Positions 15,088 to 24,961 of a DNA stretch of 64,000 nucleotides are shown one piece after another. The position numbers were made by a program, and so were the translations under genes. Below the pieces are notes generated by a model. That model was not told the DNA's origin, did no database searches, and worked only from the letters and a program-made list of their open reading frames with translations. Positions within the stretch are counted from its first letter, which is position 1. Each line of letters opens with the position of its first letter. The stretch spans positions 339,271 through 403,270 of the forward strand of contig JAKPOU010000042.1 in assembly GCA_029547705.1 (NCBI GenBank). The letters are read 5' to 3'. The stretch is from Bacteroidota bacterium (lineage in GTDB: Bacteria > Bacteroidota > Bacteroidia > Bacteroidales > VadinHA17).

Positions 15088-16374
15088 TTATTGTCTTAAG
15101 CTGTTGAGCCTGATGGTTACGGCTTCCGCATGACCGGCAAGGTTTTCTGCCCCGGCCATGACCTCTATCACCGGACCCAGTTTCTCTATTCCTTCCCGGC
15201 TTAACTCCTGGAAGGTGATTTTCTTCAAAAAACTATCGGTTGAAATCCCGCTGTAACTCTTTGCCGCCCGGTTGGTTGGGAGAGTGTGATTGGTTCCCGA
15301 AGCATAGTCTCCCGCGCTTTCACAGCTGTATTTTCCCAGGAAGACCGAGCCGGCGCTGATCACTTTCCCGGCGAGTTCATGAGGATCATCCGTATTGATA
15401 ATAAGATGCTCGGGAGCATATTCATTGCTGAAATCAATGCATTCATACGGGTCTTTCAGGAGTATTGCCATGCTCTTGTCCAGCGACAGGGCGGCGATAT
15501 CCTTTCTGGGGAGTCTTTCAAGCTGTACGGACAGCTCATTGCTGACTTCCGACAGCAGTTTTTCGCAGTCGGTCAGCAGTACAACCTGGCTGTCGGGTCC
15601 GTGTTCCGCCTGTGAGATGAGGTCGGCGGCTATGAATGTCGGATCGGCCTGCGGGCCGGCAATGACAAGAACCTCACTCGGGCCGGCGGGCATGTCAACG
15701 GCTGTTCCTTCCGAGGCTGCTATTTCCTTGGCTTTTGTGACATACTGGTTGCCTGGACCGAATATCTTGTCGACGCGTGGTATCGTTTCCGTTCCGTAGG
15801 CCATTGCTGCTATGGCCTGTGCGCCCCCGATCCTGAATATTTCACTTATACCCGTGATTTTTGCGGCATAGAGTATCAGGGGATTTATTTTTCCCTGCCT
15901 GCCGGGGGGAGTGCATATTATTACCCGTCTGCAGCCGGCGATTTTTGCAGGTATTCCGAGCATCAGCACGCTTGAAAAGAGCGGAGCGCTGCCCCCCGGA
16001 ATATATAATCCAACCTTATCGATTGCCACATTCCTGCGCCAGCATTTCACACCCGGCATTGTTTCAACGGTTTCTTCATCCCTGAGCTGTGACTTGTGAA
16101 ACCTGTATATGTTTCCGGAGGCGATCCTGATTGCATTTTTCAGATCATCGCTTACGAATTTTTCTGCTTCATCCAGTTCCCTTTCAGTGATTTTGAAATC
16201 GATGATGCTGATGTGGTCAAACTCTGCGGAATAATATCTCAGTGCACTGTCGCCCTGTTTTTTCACCTTTCCGAGAATGGCTTTCACCTCCGAATCCAAT
16301 TCTGCCGGGTCAGCAAGAGGTCTTCTGCAAAGGTCTTCCCATGTTTCCCTGGGCGGGTTTTTAAAGATTCTCAT
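15088..16374 (-). CDS. hisD: Histidinol dehydrogenase
   Basis: A 428-residue zinc enzyme that oxidises histidinol to histidine through histidinal, using two NAD. The family signature is visible: GLYIPGGSAPLFSSVLM, the IGGAQAIAAMAYGT and FGPGNQYVTKAK blocks, the DMPAGPSEVLVIA segment, and QAEHGPDSQ with a zinc-binding His. The conserved EHL (YAPEHLII) is also present. Its ATG overlaps the hisG TGA by one base (TGATG). Confidence 0.97.
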   Translation of the reverse strand: MRIFKNPPRETWEDLCRRPLADPAELDSEVKAILGKVKKQGDSALRYYSAEFDHISIIDFKITERELDEAEKFVSDDLKNAIRIASGNIYRFHKSQLRDEETVETMPGVKCWRRNVAIDKVGLYIPGGSAPLFSSVLMLGIPAKIAGCRRVIICTPPGRQGKINPLILYAAKITGISEIFRIGGAQAIAAMAYGTETIPRVDKIFGPGNQYVTKAKEIAASEGTAVDMPAGPSEVLVIAGPQADPTFIAADLISQAEHGPDSQVVLLTDCEKLLSEVSNELSVQLERLPRKDIAALSLDKSMAILLKDPYECIDFSNEYAPEHLIINTDDPHELAGKVISAGSVFLGKYSCESAGDYASGTNHTLPTNRAAKSYSGISTDSFLKKITFQELSREGIEKLGPVIEVMAGAENLAGHAEAVTIRLNSLRQ

Positions 16375-17231
16375 CAGAGTATCATTTTTTCAATTGGTAT
16401 CACGAGTATTCCCTCGGCACCGGCTTTTCTGAGCTGATCAATCCTTTCCCAGAAATCATCCTCCCGTACAACGGAATGGAGTGAGCACCAGCCTTTTTCT
16501 GCAAGGGGAAGAATTGTCGGACTCTTTATTCCCGGGAGGATGCGGCATATCTCCCCGACTGCAGATTCCGGGGCATTCAGGAGAATATACTTGTTTTCAT
16601 TTGATCTTTTCACGGCCCTGATTCTGAAAAGGAGCTTTGCGAGAATGGCTTTTTTTTCGTCATCAAGGTCCTTGTTGCCGATTATCACAGCCTGACTGTC
16701 GAGTATTGTTATCACCTCGCGAAGCCCGTTCGTGTCCAGGGTGCTTCCTGAACTCACAATATCGCATATTGCATCCGCGAGGCCTATTCCCGGGGCTATT
16801 TCAACGCTGCCGCTTATTTCCTCAATACGGGCAGAAATACTGTTCGCTGAAAGATATTCTGACAGGAGCCGCGGATGGCTTGTTGCGATTCTCTTGTTGT
16901 TGAAATATTCCGGACCTGTAAATCTATCCTCTCCGGGAATGGCAAGGCTGAGCCGGCAGTTTGCAAAACCAAGCTTCTCCAGAGTGCTTACGTTCCTGTT
17001 TTTCTCATAGACGACATTTTCGCCCAGGATTCCGATATCAGCCACCTGCTGTTCCACATACTGGGGAATGTCGTCATCCCTGAGAAACAAAATATCCACG
17101 GGAAAATTTCTTGCCGATGTTTTAAGAAGCCCTGTTCCGTTGGGAAATTTTATTCCGCATTCTGCCAGCAGGCTGCGGGATTTTTCATTTAATCGTCCGC
17201 TTTTCTGAATTGCAATCTTTAGTCTGTTCAT
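16374..17231 (-). CDS. hisG: ATP phosphoribosyltransferase, long form
   Basis: A 285-residue enzyme that joins ATP and PRPP, the committed step of histidine synthesis. The length and the C-terminal segment (about residues 210-285, ending in LVIPIEKM) show the long HisG form, with an ACT-like regulatory domain that binds histidine and needs no HisZ partner. The catalytic domain carries IAIQKSGRL at the N terminus and the PRPP loop in CDIVSSGSTLDTNGL. It is the first structural gene of the his operon and lies directly behind the his attenuator. Confidence 0.96.
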   Translation of the reverse strand: MNRLKIAIQKSGRLNEKSRSLLAECGIKFPNGTGLLKTSARNFPVDILFLRDDDIPQYVEQQVADIGILGENVVYEKNRNVSTLEKLGFANCRLSLAIPGEDRFTGPEYFNNKRIATSHPRLLSEYLSANSISARIEEISGSVEIAPGIGLADAICDIVSSGSTLDTNGLREVITILDSQAVIIGNKDLDDEKKAILAKLLFRIRAVKRSNENKYILLNAPESAVGEICRILPGIKSPTILPLAEKGWCSLHSVVREDDFWERIDQLRKAGAEGILVIPIEKMIL

Positions 17232-17247
17232 ATCCGTTAAAAAATAA

Positions 17248-17274
17248 AACCCGCCTGGTATTCTCAGACGGGTT
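17248..17274 (-). terminator. his attenuator terminator
   Basis: The minus strand carries AACCCGTCTG (17274-17265) pairing with CAGGCGGGTT (17257-17248), ten pairs with one G-U and a 7-nt loop, followed by TTTTATTTTTT. It is 17 nt in front of the hisG ATG. Confidence 0.92.
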
Positions 17275-17315
17275 AATTATATCCTGATTACAAAAATCAT
17301 CATTCCTCGCCTGAG
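17263..17315 (-). promoter_or_regulatory. his antiterminator and 1:2 pairing
   Basis: CTCAGGCG (minus strand 17315-17308), one nucleotide past the leader stop, pairs with CGTCTGAG (17270-17263) in the 5' side of the terminator: eight pairs with one G-U. The His codons themselves (ATCATCA) are complementary to TGATGAT a little downstream, giving the 1:2 alternative seen in enteric his leaders. Confidence 0.7.
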
Positions 17316-17316
17316 A

Positions 17317-17358
17317 TCAGGAAAGAAAATGGTGATGATGCAATTTGGAGGTATACAT
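17317..17358 (-). CDS. hisL: Histidine leader peptide
   Basis: A 13-residue frame, MYTSKLHHHHFLS then TGA, with four consecutive His codons (CAT CAT CAC CAT). It is followed by alternative hairpins, the second a terminator with a T-rich tail, and then hisG. This is a textbook his attenuator layout, shorter than the enteric version, which has seven His codons. Stalling at the His run would block the 1:2 helix and let the antiterminator form. Confidence 0.94.
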   Translation of the reverse strand: MYTSKLHHHHFLS

Positions 17359-17375
17359 GGTTGAAAATTGTAGCG

Positions 17376-17405
17376 TAAAAGTAATAATTATTTGATAAAA
17401 TCCAA
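17376..17405 (-). promoter_or_regulatory. Promoter of his operon
   Basis: TTG (minus strand 17405-17403), a 19-nt spacer and TACTTTTA (17383-17376), one base off TAnnTTTG. The predicted start is about 14 nt before the hisL ATG. The remaining 112 bp back to leuB are AT-rich and hold no strong leu-operon terminator. Confidence 0.65.
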
Positions 17406-17517
17406 ATATTTCAAAAAAATCAAATTATTATAAACGCAGAGTGTGCAGTAACAATTAAATTATTGCAGCAATCATGCAGTTTGAAGACCTGGTCTGCCGT
17501 AAACATTTTCAGACGAC

Positions 17518-18579
17518 TCAGATCCTTTCTGCCACAAGGTCTCCGACTTCGCTGGTGGAGTAGCCCATACGGCCGGCGCCCATATCCTTCAGTTTGTTTG
17601 CGGTGACGTCCATAATGGCATTCTCAATGGCATTTGCTGCCTTTCCCTCCCCAAGGTGGTCGAGCATCATAGCCCCGCAGGAGATTGCTGCAATGGGATT
17701 GATCACATTCAGTCCTGTGTATTTTGGTGCTGATCCGCCGATCGGTTCAAACATTGACACTCCTTCCGGGTTTATATTTCCTCCGGCTGCCACTCCCATT
17801 CCTCCCTGGGTGATGGCCCCGAGGTCGGTGATGATATCCCCGAACATGTTGCTTGTTACAACAACATCAAACCATTCCGGATTTTTTATCATCCACATGC
17901 TGATGGCATCAACATGGTAATATTCTCTTTTGATATCGGGGTATTTTGCTTCTCCTATTTCATGAAATGCCCTTTCCCACAGGTCGAAAACATATGTAAG
18001 GACATTGGTTTTTCCGCAAAGCGCAAGAGTCTTCTTTCTGTTTCTTTTCCTTGTATATTCAAAGGCATATTCAAGGCATCTGTCTACCTGCATTCGTGAA
18101 TACACCATGTTCTGAATGGCAATTTCGTGTGCTGTTCCCTTCATTGTCACGCCGCCCGAACCGGTATAGACGTCGCCGCTGTTTTCCCTTATCACCACAT
18201 AGTCGATATGTTCGGGTCCCTTGTCTTTCAGCGGGGTATCCACCCCGGGGTAAAGCTTTACCGGGCGAAGGTTTATGTACTGGTCTAGTTCGAAGCGGAG
18301 GCGGAGGAGAATTCCTTTTTCAAGGATTCCCGGCCTGACACCGGGATGACCGATGGCTCCTAGGAATATTGAATCGTATTTTTTCAGCTCCTCAACAGCG
18401 GAATCCGGCAATATTTCCCCTGTTCTCAGGTATCTGTCCCCGCCGAAGTCATATTCCCCGAAACCGATGCTGAATCCGAATCTGGATGCTGCGGCCAGGA
18501 GCACTTTTTTACCTTCCCTTACTACTTCAGGACCTGTTCCGTCACCGGGAATGACGGCAATATTGTAATTTTTGTTCAT
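17518..18579 (-). CDS. leuB: 3-isopropylmalate dehydrogenase
   Basis: A 353-residue NAD-dependent oxidative decarboxylase. It shows IPGDGTGPEV at the N terminus, the RENSGDVYTG segment, the catalytic lysine in CGKTNVLTY, the Mg-binding Asp residues in TSNMFGDIITDLGA, and the cofactor loop GGSAPKYTG. In leucine synthesis it acts on 3-isopropylmalate. In organisms using the citramalate route the same enzyme also oxidises 3-methylmalate to 2-oxobutyrate, which fits its position right after cimA. It is the last gene of the nine-gene ilv-leu operon. Specificity between isopropylmalate and malate- or tartrate-type substrates is inferred from context. Confidence 0.92.
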   Translation of the reverse strand: MNKNYNIAVIPGDGTGPEVVREGKKVLLAAASRFGFSIGFGEYDFGGDRYLRTGEILPDSAVEELKKYDSIFLGAIGHPGVRPGILEKGILLRLRFELDQYINLRPVKLYPGVDTPLKDKGPEHIDYVVIRENSGDVYTGSGGVTMKGTAHEIAIQNMVYSRMQVDRCLEYAFEYTRKRNRKKTLALCGKTNVLTYVFDLWERAFHEIGEAKYPDIKREYYHVDAISMWMIKNPEWFDVVVTSNMFGDIITDLGAITQGGMGVAAGGNINPEGVSMFEPIGGSAPKYTGLNVINPIAAISCGAMMLDHLGEGKAANAIENAIMDVTANKLKDMGAGRMGYSTSEVGDLVAERI

Positions 18580-18621
18580 GAGGTTGATATAATTTATTGA
18601 TTGAATAATTCTGCTGCGGAT

Positions 18622-20169
18622 TCAGACGGGCATTGTTTTTATTTCCGTTCCGTTGTTAAGGCTTTCTATCAGGTTCAGCATTTTTTCGGTAGCCTTTATT
18701 GCCGAACCTGTCTGATCCACATCCAGTCCTTTGGTACGGAATTCCTTATCGTGATGCTTCCAGCTTATTATGGTTTCAACGAGCGCATCCGTCTTTCCCC
18801 CTGGCGGTATTGAAACCTGGTAGTCCGTCAGATGGGGCAGTTCCTTGCCAACCTTCTCGTAGATCATTCTTACGGCTCTCATGAAAGCGTCATACTGTCC
18901 GTCGCCGGCTGATGTGCCTTCATGGATCTGACCGTCAATTTCCATCTTTACGGAGGCAAAGGGTTTTAGTCCGTAACTGGTGGAAAGGGCATAATTCTTT
19001 ATTAATATTCTGTAGACTATCTGTTCGGTTCCCAGGATATCGGATATAATGAACGGAAGATCCTCAGTTGTCACACTTTCCTTCTTATCGCCCAGTTCAA
19101 TTACTCTCTGGGTTATCTTATCGATTGATTCGGCACTGAGAGCCAGTCCGAATTCCTCCAGGTTCTTTCTTATCGTGGCCTTGCCCGACTGTTTGCCCAG
19201 GGCATATTTTCTCTTTCTTCCGAATCTCTCGGGCAGAAGGTTGTTGAAATAGAGATTGTCCTTGCTGTCACCGTCGGCATGAACACCCGAAGTCTGGGTA
19301 AACACGTTTTCCCCTATGACCGGCTTGTTCGGCGGCACCCGTATTCCGCTGAATGTTTCGACAATACGGCTTGCCATGGTTATTTCCATTTCATTTATCC
19401 CTGTCTCCGCTTCCAGCTGGTCGTGAAGGACTCCGATAACGCTTGACAGGGGCGCATTCCCCGCCCTTTCGCCCATTCCGTTAATGGTGGTGTGAACTCC
19501 CCTGATCCCGGCTTTAACGGCAGAAAAGACATTTGCCACTGCCAGGTCATAATCGTTATGGGGATGAAAGTCGAAATGTATCCCGGGATAGGTGTCAACG
19601 ATTTTTTTACAGAATGAATAAGTCTGATCGGGATTCAGAATTCCCAGCGTATCGGGGAGCATTATTCTTTTTACGGGTTCATCCCTGATTGAATCAATCA
19701 TGAAGAATACATAGTCTTCCGAATGGATCATCCCGTTGGACCAGTCTTCCAGGTAGATATTTATTTCCATTCCCGAATCCACGGTTTTTCTGATGATATC
19801 CCTGATGTCGGCAGCATGTGTTTCAGGGGTTTTTCTGAGCTGCTTTTCCAGATGTCTCAGTGAGCCCTTGCAAAGGAGGTTTATGACCCTGGCTCCCGCA
19901 TCCCGTATCCAGTTAAGGGAAGTTTCGCCATCAATGAATCCGAGAACTTCCACTTTGTTGTGAAAATCATTCCGGGCAGCCCATTCGGTTATCTGCCTGA
20001 TGGCTTCAAATTCCCCTTTTGAAACACGGGCTGAAGCAACCTCGATGCGGTCAATTCTGAGATCCTTCAGAAGGAATTTTGCGAGATGAAGTTTTTCGAA
20101 GGGTGAATAGGAAACACCCTGGGTCTGTTCCCCGTCCCTGAGGGTGGTGTCCATTATTTCTATTCTCAT
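18622..20169 (-). CDS. cimA: (R)-citramalate synthase, Leptospira-type CimA
   Basis: A 515-residue member of the isopropylmalate synthase superfamily with a catalytic TIM barrel ([11 protein letters not shown], residues 8-18; metal-binding HPHNDYD) and a C-terminal LeuA-type allosteric domain (about residues 390-510). It is distinct from the true LeuA at 22311-23804. Motifs such as EVASARVSKGE, INLLCKGSLRHLEKQLRKTP, NIYLEDWSNG and FTQTSGVHADGD closely resemble Leptospira CimA as I know it, including the Leu/Tyr context (NLY) used to recognise pyruvate. It would condense pyruvate and acetyl-CoA to citramalate, and LeuCD and LeuB would carry this on to 2-oxobutyrate for isoleucine. No threonine deaminase gene is in the window. 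The start overlaps the leuD stop by 4 bp. Confidence 0.85.
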   Translation of the reverse strand: MRIEIMDTTLRDGEQTQGVSYSPFEKLHLAKFLLKDLRIDRIEVASARVSKGEFEAIRQITEWAARNDFHNKVEVLGFIDGETSLNWIRDAGARVINLLCKGSLRHLEKQLRKTPETHAADIRDIIRKTVDSGMEINIYLEDWSNGMIHSEDYVFFMIDSIRDEPVKRIMLPDTLGILNPDQTYSFCKKIVDTYPGIHFDFHPHNDYDLAVANVFSAVKAGIRGVHTTINGMGERAGNAPLSSVIGVLHDQLEAETGINEMEITMASRIVETFSGIRVPPNKPVIGENVFTQTSGVHADGDSKDNLYFNNLLPERFGRKRKYALGKQSGKATIRKNLEEFGLALSAESIDKITQRVIELGDKKESVTTEDLPFIISDILGTEQIVYRILIKNYALSTSYGLKPFASVKMEIDGQIHEGTSAGDGQYDAFMRAVRMIYEKVGKELPHLTDYQVSIPPGGKTDALVETIISWKHHDKEFRTKGLDVDQTGSAIKATEKMLNLIESLNNGTEIKTMPV

Positions 20170-20768
20170 TTTCCAAGAGTTTTTCGTAATTCATATGCTT
20201 TGATGGCATCCTGTATGCTTAACAGGTAGTCAATGTCATCGAGGCCATTGAGAAGGCATTCCTTTTTATACGGGTTTATTTCAAAGCTTATGCCTTCGCC
20301 GTCGGGCAGAACGGTGAAAAGCTGTTTGTCAAGGTCTATCCTTGCCATGGTGGAGGGATTGTCCCTGATTGTTTTCAGCAGGTTCTGCAGATAATCCTCC
20401 TTTACCACCACCGGCAGGATTCCGTTGTTCAGGCAGTTGTTCCGGAATATATCCGCAAAGAAGCTTGATACCACTGCCCGGAATCCGTATCCTGCTATTG
20501 CCCATACGGCATGTTCACGGCTTGATCCGCTTCCGAAATTTTTCCCGGTTACCAGTATCCGGCCCGAATAACGTGGATTATTAAAAACACAGTCTTCAAT
20601 TTTATTGCCTGATTTGTCAAATCTCCAGTCGCGGAAAAGATATTCGCCAAAGCCTTCCCTTGAGGTGAGGCTCAGAAACCGTGCAGGAATAATCTGATCG
20701 GTATCAATGTTTTCGATAGGCAGAGGTATGCAAGTTGATTCCAGAATATCAAATTTCTCTTTTGGCAT
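20166..20768 (-). CDS. leuD: 3-isopropylmalate dehydratase small subunit
   Basis: A 200-residue swivel-domain subunit that pairs with LeuC to isomerise 2- to 3-isopropylmalate, and probably citramalate to 3-methylmalate. NIDTDQIIPARFL near the N terminus and GKNFGSGSSREHA (the substrate-binding loop) are diagnostic. It is 57 bp downstream of leuC and overlaps cimA as ATGA. Confidence 0.95.
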   Translation of the reverse strand: MPKEKFDILESTCIPLPIENIDTDQIIPARFLSLTSREGFGEYLFRDWRFDKSGNKIEDCVFNNPRYSGRILVTGKNFGSGSSREHAVWAIAGYGFRAVVSSFFADIFRNNCLNNGILPVVVKEDYLQNLLKTIRDNPSTMARIDLDKQLFTVLPDGEGISFEINPYKKECLLNGLDDIDYLLSIQDAIKAYELRKTLGK

Positions 20769-20825
20769 GGCAATTATTATTATAGGTATCTGATTTGTTT
20801 TATAGGTTCCCGTATCTGTGTATGG

Positions 20826-22232
20826 TTAATCCTGCATCAGTTCCCCGGGATCGGTTATTCTCCCTGTTACAGCAGCGGCTGCGGCAGTAAGCGGACTTGC
20901 AAGCAGTGTTCTCGCCCCCGGTCCCTGTCTGCCTTCAAAATTTCTGTTGGATGTTGACACGGCATATTTTCCCGGCGGTATCTTATCTTCATTCATGGCC
21001 AGGCATGATGAGCAGCCCGGCTGTCTCAACACGAATCCGGCATCCTTCAGGATATCTGCCAGCCCTTCGTCAATTGCCTGCTTTTCAACTTTCTTTGAGC
21101 CCGGAACAATGAGTACGGTAACTCCGGGGGCTTTTTTCCTTCCCCTGACAAAGCCTGCAAAAGCTCTGAGATCCTCAATCCTCCCGTTGGTGCAGCTGCC
21201 CAGGAACACATAGTCGACGGGCTGTCCGGCCAGTTTCATTCCGGGAGTAAATCCCATATAATTAAGCGATTTGATGAATGATGCCTTTGTTTCATCACTG
21301 ATTTCCTCAAGGGCAGGAATTGATTCATCAATGGAAATACCCATTCCCGGATTCGTGCCGTATGTTATCATGGGTTTTATTTTTCCTGCATCGAAGGTCA
21401 GTTCACGGTCAAAAACGGCATCCGGATCGCTTCTCAGGCGCGACCATTTTTTGACAAGCGCATAGAAGTCAGGACGGTTGCTCAGTGCGGGTATCTTCCT
21501 GAGATATTCGAAAGTTGTATCATCAGGGGCAATCAGGCCTCCTCTGGCTCCCATCTCTATACTCATGTTGCACACCGTCATCCTGCCTTCCATGCTGAGG
21601 CTTTCGACGGCAGAACCGGCATATTCCACGAAATATCCGGTGGCACCGCTTGTTGACAGCTGTGATATGATATAGAGTATAAGATCCTTTGCAGTAATGC
21701 CCCTGCCCAGTTCGCCCTCAACGCGTATTCTCATTTTTTTCGGTTTGGGCTGCAGGATACACTGTGTGGCCAGTACCATTTCCACTTCGCTGGTGCCGAT
21801 TCCGAATGCAACCGTTCCAAAAGCCCCGTGTGTGGATGTATGGCTGTCGCCGCACACTATTGTCATGCCGGGAAGGGTATAGCCCAGTTCCGGACCAATG
21901 ACATGCACAATTCCGTTATGCGGATCATTAAGGCCATAGCAGGTTATCCCGAACTCATTGCAGTTCCTTGTGAGGGTCTCTACCTGCCTGCGCGACAGTT
22001 CATCCCTGATGGGCATATTCTGGTTCACTGTCGGAATATTATGATCGGCAGTTGCCAGCGTCATGGAAGGGCGGAACACGTCTATGCCCCTGGCTCTCAG
22101 TCCGTCAAACGCCTGCGGACTGGTAACCTCATGTATGAAATGCTGGTCGATGTACAGGACATCCGGTCCTCCTTCGATGGATCTGACAACATGGCTGTCC
22201 CATATCTTGTCGAAAAGTGTTTCTGGTTTCAT
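20826..22232 (-). CDS. leuC: 3-isopropylmalate dehydratase large subunit
   Basis: A 468-residue aconitase-family subunit that carries the [4Fe-4S] cluster. The three cluster cysteines are in [14 protein letters not shown] and [33 protein letters not shown] and the conserved ATQC segment are also seen. It is separated from leuA by 78 bp and from leuD by 57 bp, all in the same direction. Confidence 0.96.
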   Translation of the reverse strand: MKPETLFDKIWDSHVVRSIEGGPDVLYIDQHFIHEVTSPQAFDGLRARGIDVFRPSMTLATADHNIPTVNQNMPIRDELSRRQVETLTRNCNEFGITCYGLNDPHNGIVHVIGPELGYTLPGMTIVCGDSHTSTHGAFGTVAFGIGTSEVEMVLATQCILQPKPKKMRIRVEGELGRGITAKDLILYIISQLSTSGATGYFVEYAGSAVESLSMEGRMTVCNMSIEMGARGGLIAPDDTTFEYLRKIPALSNRPDFYALVKKWSRLRSDPDAVFDRELTFDAGKIKPMITYGTNPGMGISIDESIPALEEISDETKASFIKSLNYMGFTPGMKLAGQPVDYVFLGSCTNGRIEDLRAFAGFVRGRKKAPGVTVLIVPGSKKVEKQAIDEGLADILKDAGFVLRQPGCSSCLAMNEDKIPPGKYAVSTSNRNFEGRQGPGARTLLASPLTAAAAAVTGRITDPGELMQD

Positions 22233-22310
22233 TTTTATTATCTAAGCAGTCTGTTTTTCCTTAAAACTCAGTGTGCCTGTCATCCGGCGGGCCAAACAGA
22301 TTCCGGATAC

Positions 22311-23804
22311 TTACTTGATTTTTGTTATTGCATCGATAAATGCTTCCACTGAGGCAGTTACAATATCCGTGCTGGTGCCGAAGCCGTAATAGATTTTCTC
22401 GTCGTGTTCAAGCTGTACATGTACTTTTCCGAGATCATCGCTGCCCTGGGTGATTGCCTGTATAAGGAATTCCTCCAGGTGAACTGTTTTGGAAATAAGC
22501 TGTTTCACTGCAGTGAATGCTGCATCCACCGGGCCGTTTCCGACGGATGTGGCAGTGTGGATTTCCCCGTTTATATTCAGACCCACGGTTGCCACCGGGA
22601 TGGCTGATTTGCCACAGATGACCTGGAGATGTTCCAGTTTAACGGATTTATCACCCTGGAAAACCTGCCCTGTCAGTATCCTGATATCCTCGTCGTTGAT
22701 TTCCTTTTTCTTATCTGCAAGAAGAAGGAAGCGGTGGTAGATATCATCGAGTTCCTCCTTGCCATAACTGAAACCGAGCATTTCCAGGCGGTGGTTCAGG
22801 GCGGCCCTTCCGCTGCGTGCGGTAAGAATGATTGAAGATTCCCTCACGCCCACTGACACGGGATCGATGATCTCATAGTTCTCGCGTTTTTTCAGCACTC
22901 CGTCCTGATGTATCCCTGAGGAATGGGCAAAGGCGTTTCTTCCCACTATGGCCTTGTTTGCCTGGACGGGCATGCTCATCAGATTTGATACCAGCCTGCT
23001 GGTTTTGTAGATAAGTGTGGAATTGATGCTGGTTTCCAGGTTCAGGTCGTGGTGGCTCTTTATGATCATTGCCACTTCTTCCAGTGAGGTGTTTCCCGCT
23101 CTTTCCCCTATGCCGTTAATGGTTACCTCAACCTGTCTGGCCCCGTTAAGGACTCCCATCATGGTATTGGCCGTGGCCATTCCGAGATCGTTGTGACAAT
23201 GGGTGGATATGATTGCCTTGTCAATGTTCCTTACATTCTCCTTCAGATATCTTATTTTGCTGCCGTATTCCAGTGGCATGCAATAGCCGGTTGTATCGGG
23301 AATATTCACCACTGTTGCCCCGGCATCAATGACGGCTTCAATGACTCTTGCCAGAAACTCATTTTCACTGCGGCCCGCATCTTCAGCATAGAATTCCACA
23401 TCCTCAACAAATTTCTTCGCGTACTTCACGGCATCGGCAGCCCTTCTGAGTATCTCCTCCGGAGTTGCCTTGATCTTGTAGCGCATATGGTAGTCTGAAA
23501 CACCTATCCCGGTATGGATCCTCTTCTTCTTAGCAAACTGAAGAGATTCTGCTGCCACTTCAATATCCTTTTTTACTGCCCTTGTGAGAGCGCAGATAAC
23601 AGGATTTGATACAGCTTTGGATATCTCAACCACCGAATTGAAATCTCCCGGACTGGAGATCGGAAAACCGGCTTCAAGCACATCAACCCCGAGTTCCTCG
23701 AGGGCTTTGGCTACCTGTATCTTCTCAATGGTGTTCAGCTGGCAACCCGGCACCTGCTCTCCGTCCCTCAGGGTTGTGTCGAAAATGATTACTTTTTCAG
23801 TCAT
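22311..23804 (-). CDS. leuA: 2-isopropylmalate synthase
   Basis: A 497-residue enzyme that condenses 2-oxoisovalerate with acetyl-CoA, the first committed step to leucine. [12 protein letters not shown] near residue 9 and the metal ligands in [14 protein letters not shown] are visible, followed by [15 protein letters not shown] and HSSGIHQDG. The C-terminal domain (about residues 370-497) is the leucine-binding regulatory domain, so feedback inhibition is likely. It begins 24 bp after ilvC with no promoter or terminator between, so leucine genes share the ilv transcript. Confidence 0.95.
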   Translation of the reverse strand: MTEKVIIFDTTLRDGEQVPGCQLNTIEKIQVAKALEELGVDVLEAGFPISSPGDFNSVVEISKAVSNPVICALTRAVKKDIEVAAESLQFAKKKRIHTGIGVSDYHMRYKIKATPEEILRRAADAVKYAKKFVEDVEFYAEDAGRSENEFLARVIEAVIDAGATVVNIPDTTGYCMPLEYGSKIRYLKENVRNIDKAIISTHCHNDLGMATANTMMGVLNGARQVEVTINGIGERAGNTSLEEVAMIIKSHHDLNLETSINSTLIYKTSRLVSNLMSMPVQANKAIVGRNAFAHSSGIHQDGVLKKRENYEIIDPVSVGVRESSIILTARSGRAALNHRLEMLGFSYGKEELDDIYHRFLLLADKKKEINDEDIRILTGQVFQGDKSVKLEHLQVICGKSAIPVATVGLNINGEIHTATSVGNGPVDAAFTAVKQLISKTVHLEEFLIQAITQGSDDLGKVHVQLEHDEKIYYGFGTSTDIVTASVEAFIDAITKIK

Positions 23805-23828
23805 ATATTTAATAAAATGTTGGTTTGT

Positions 23829-24878
23829 TTATTTTGTTTCCGGCCGTAATTTCCTCACGGCTGCTCCTGCCTTCCATAATTCCGAATCAGCCATCTCCCT
23901 GAGTTCGCCATCCAGTATTTCCTTGTAATTGGGAACTCCTGTCGATTTCAGTACTCTTTCACATTCCTCGCCGGATTTCACTTTTTCATACAGTTCCCTG
24001 AAAAGCGGAAGGGTGATTTCCCTGAACCGGGGCTTCCAGTCAAGAGCTCCTCTCTGGGCTGTGGCACTGCAGTTTGAATACATCCAGTCCATACCGTTCT
24101 CGTCCACCAGTCGTATAAGGCTCTGGGTCAGTTCTTCCACGGTTTCGTTGAAAGCTTCGGAGGGACTGTGTCCGTTTTCCCTGAATACTTCATACTGGGC
24201 TTCCATTATTCCCGCGAGAGCTCCCATAAGCACGCCGCGTTCACCTGCAAGATCGCTGTATACTTCATTTTCAAAGGTTGTGGGGAAAAGATATCCTGAA
24301 CCTATGGCTATTCCCAGGGCAATTGTACGCTCTTCAGCCTTTCCCGTAAAGTCCTGGAAAACAGAATAGCTTGAGTTGATACCGGTTCCTGCAAGATAAT
24401 TCAGGCGTACGCTTCTGCCTGAGCCTTTTGGCGCAACCATTATCACGTCAACATTTTCCGGAGGAACAACTCCGGTATGGTCCTTGTACGTAACGGAGAA
24501 TCCGTGTGAAAAGTAGAGGGCATCACCTTTTTTCAGGCAGGGCTTGATCTTTGGCCATAATATACGCTGGGCGGCATCCGATACAAGATACTGGATGATG
24601 GTGCCTTTTTCCGCTGCTTCCTCAACCGGAAACAAAGTTTTTCCCGGAACAAATCCATCTTTTACTGCCTTGTCCCAGTCAGCCTTGAATTCAGGTGCCT
24701 GGCCTATGATCACGTTTATACCATTATCTCTCATGTTCAATGCCTGAGCCGGACCCTGAACACCGTATCCGATGACTGCAACAATTTCATCTTTAAGAAT
24801 TTCGCGTGCTTTGGACAAAGGGAATTCTTCTCTTGTAACTACATTCTCAATAACTCCTCCAAAATCAATTTTTGCCAT
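23829..24878 (-). CDS. ilvC: Ketol-acid reductoisomerase
   Basis: A 349-residue enzyme that converts acetolactate or acetohydroxybutyrate to the dihydroxy acids, using NAD(P)H and Mg. The Rossmann loop reads VIGYGVQGPAQALNMRD. The metal-binding domain has NEVYSDLAGERGVL (Asp and Glu ligands) and later the SNCSATAQRGALDW segment. The size and the VIIGQAPEFKADW cofactor loop are of a type I associate with Bacteroidota. It lies 83 bp downstream of ilvN. Confidence 0.94.
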   Translation of the reverse strand: MAKIDFGGVIENVVTREEFPLSKAREILKDEIVAVIGYGVQGPAQALNMRDNGINVIIGQAPEFKADWDKAVKDGFVPGKTLFPVEEAAEKGTIIQYLVSDAAQRILWPKIKPCLKKGDALYFSHGFSVTYKDHTGVVPPENVDVIMVAPKGSGRSVRLNYLAGTGINSSYSVFQDFTGKAEERTIALGIAIGSGYLFPTTFENEVYSDLAGERGVLMGALAGIMEAQYEVFRENGHSPSEAFNETVEELTQSLIRLVDENGMDWMYSNCSATAQRGALDWKPRFREITLPLFRELYEKVKSGEECERVLKSTGVPNYKEILDGELREMADSELWKAGAAVRKLRPETK

Positions 24879-24961
24879 TTTTCAAGATTTTTTAATTAAT
24901 ATTTTAAATTATGCAGTAACCCTTTCCGTTCCCGGGGGGGACAGAAGAGTTATTTTATCAG

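Noticed and set aside
17485-17495. Terminator of the ilv-leu operon at AGACCTGGTCT
   Set aside because: The palindrome has a five-pair stem, no room for a loop and no T-tract.
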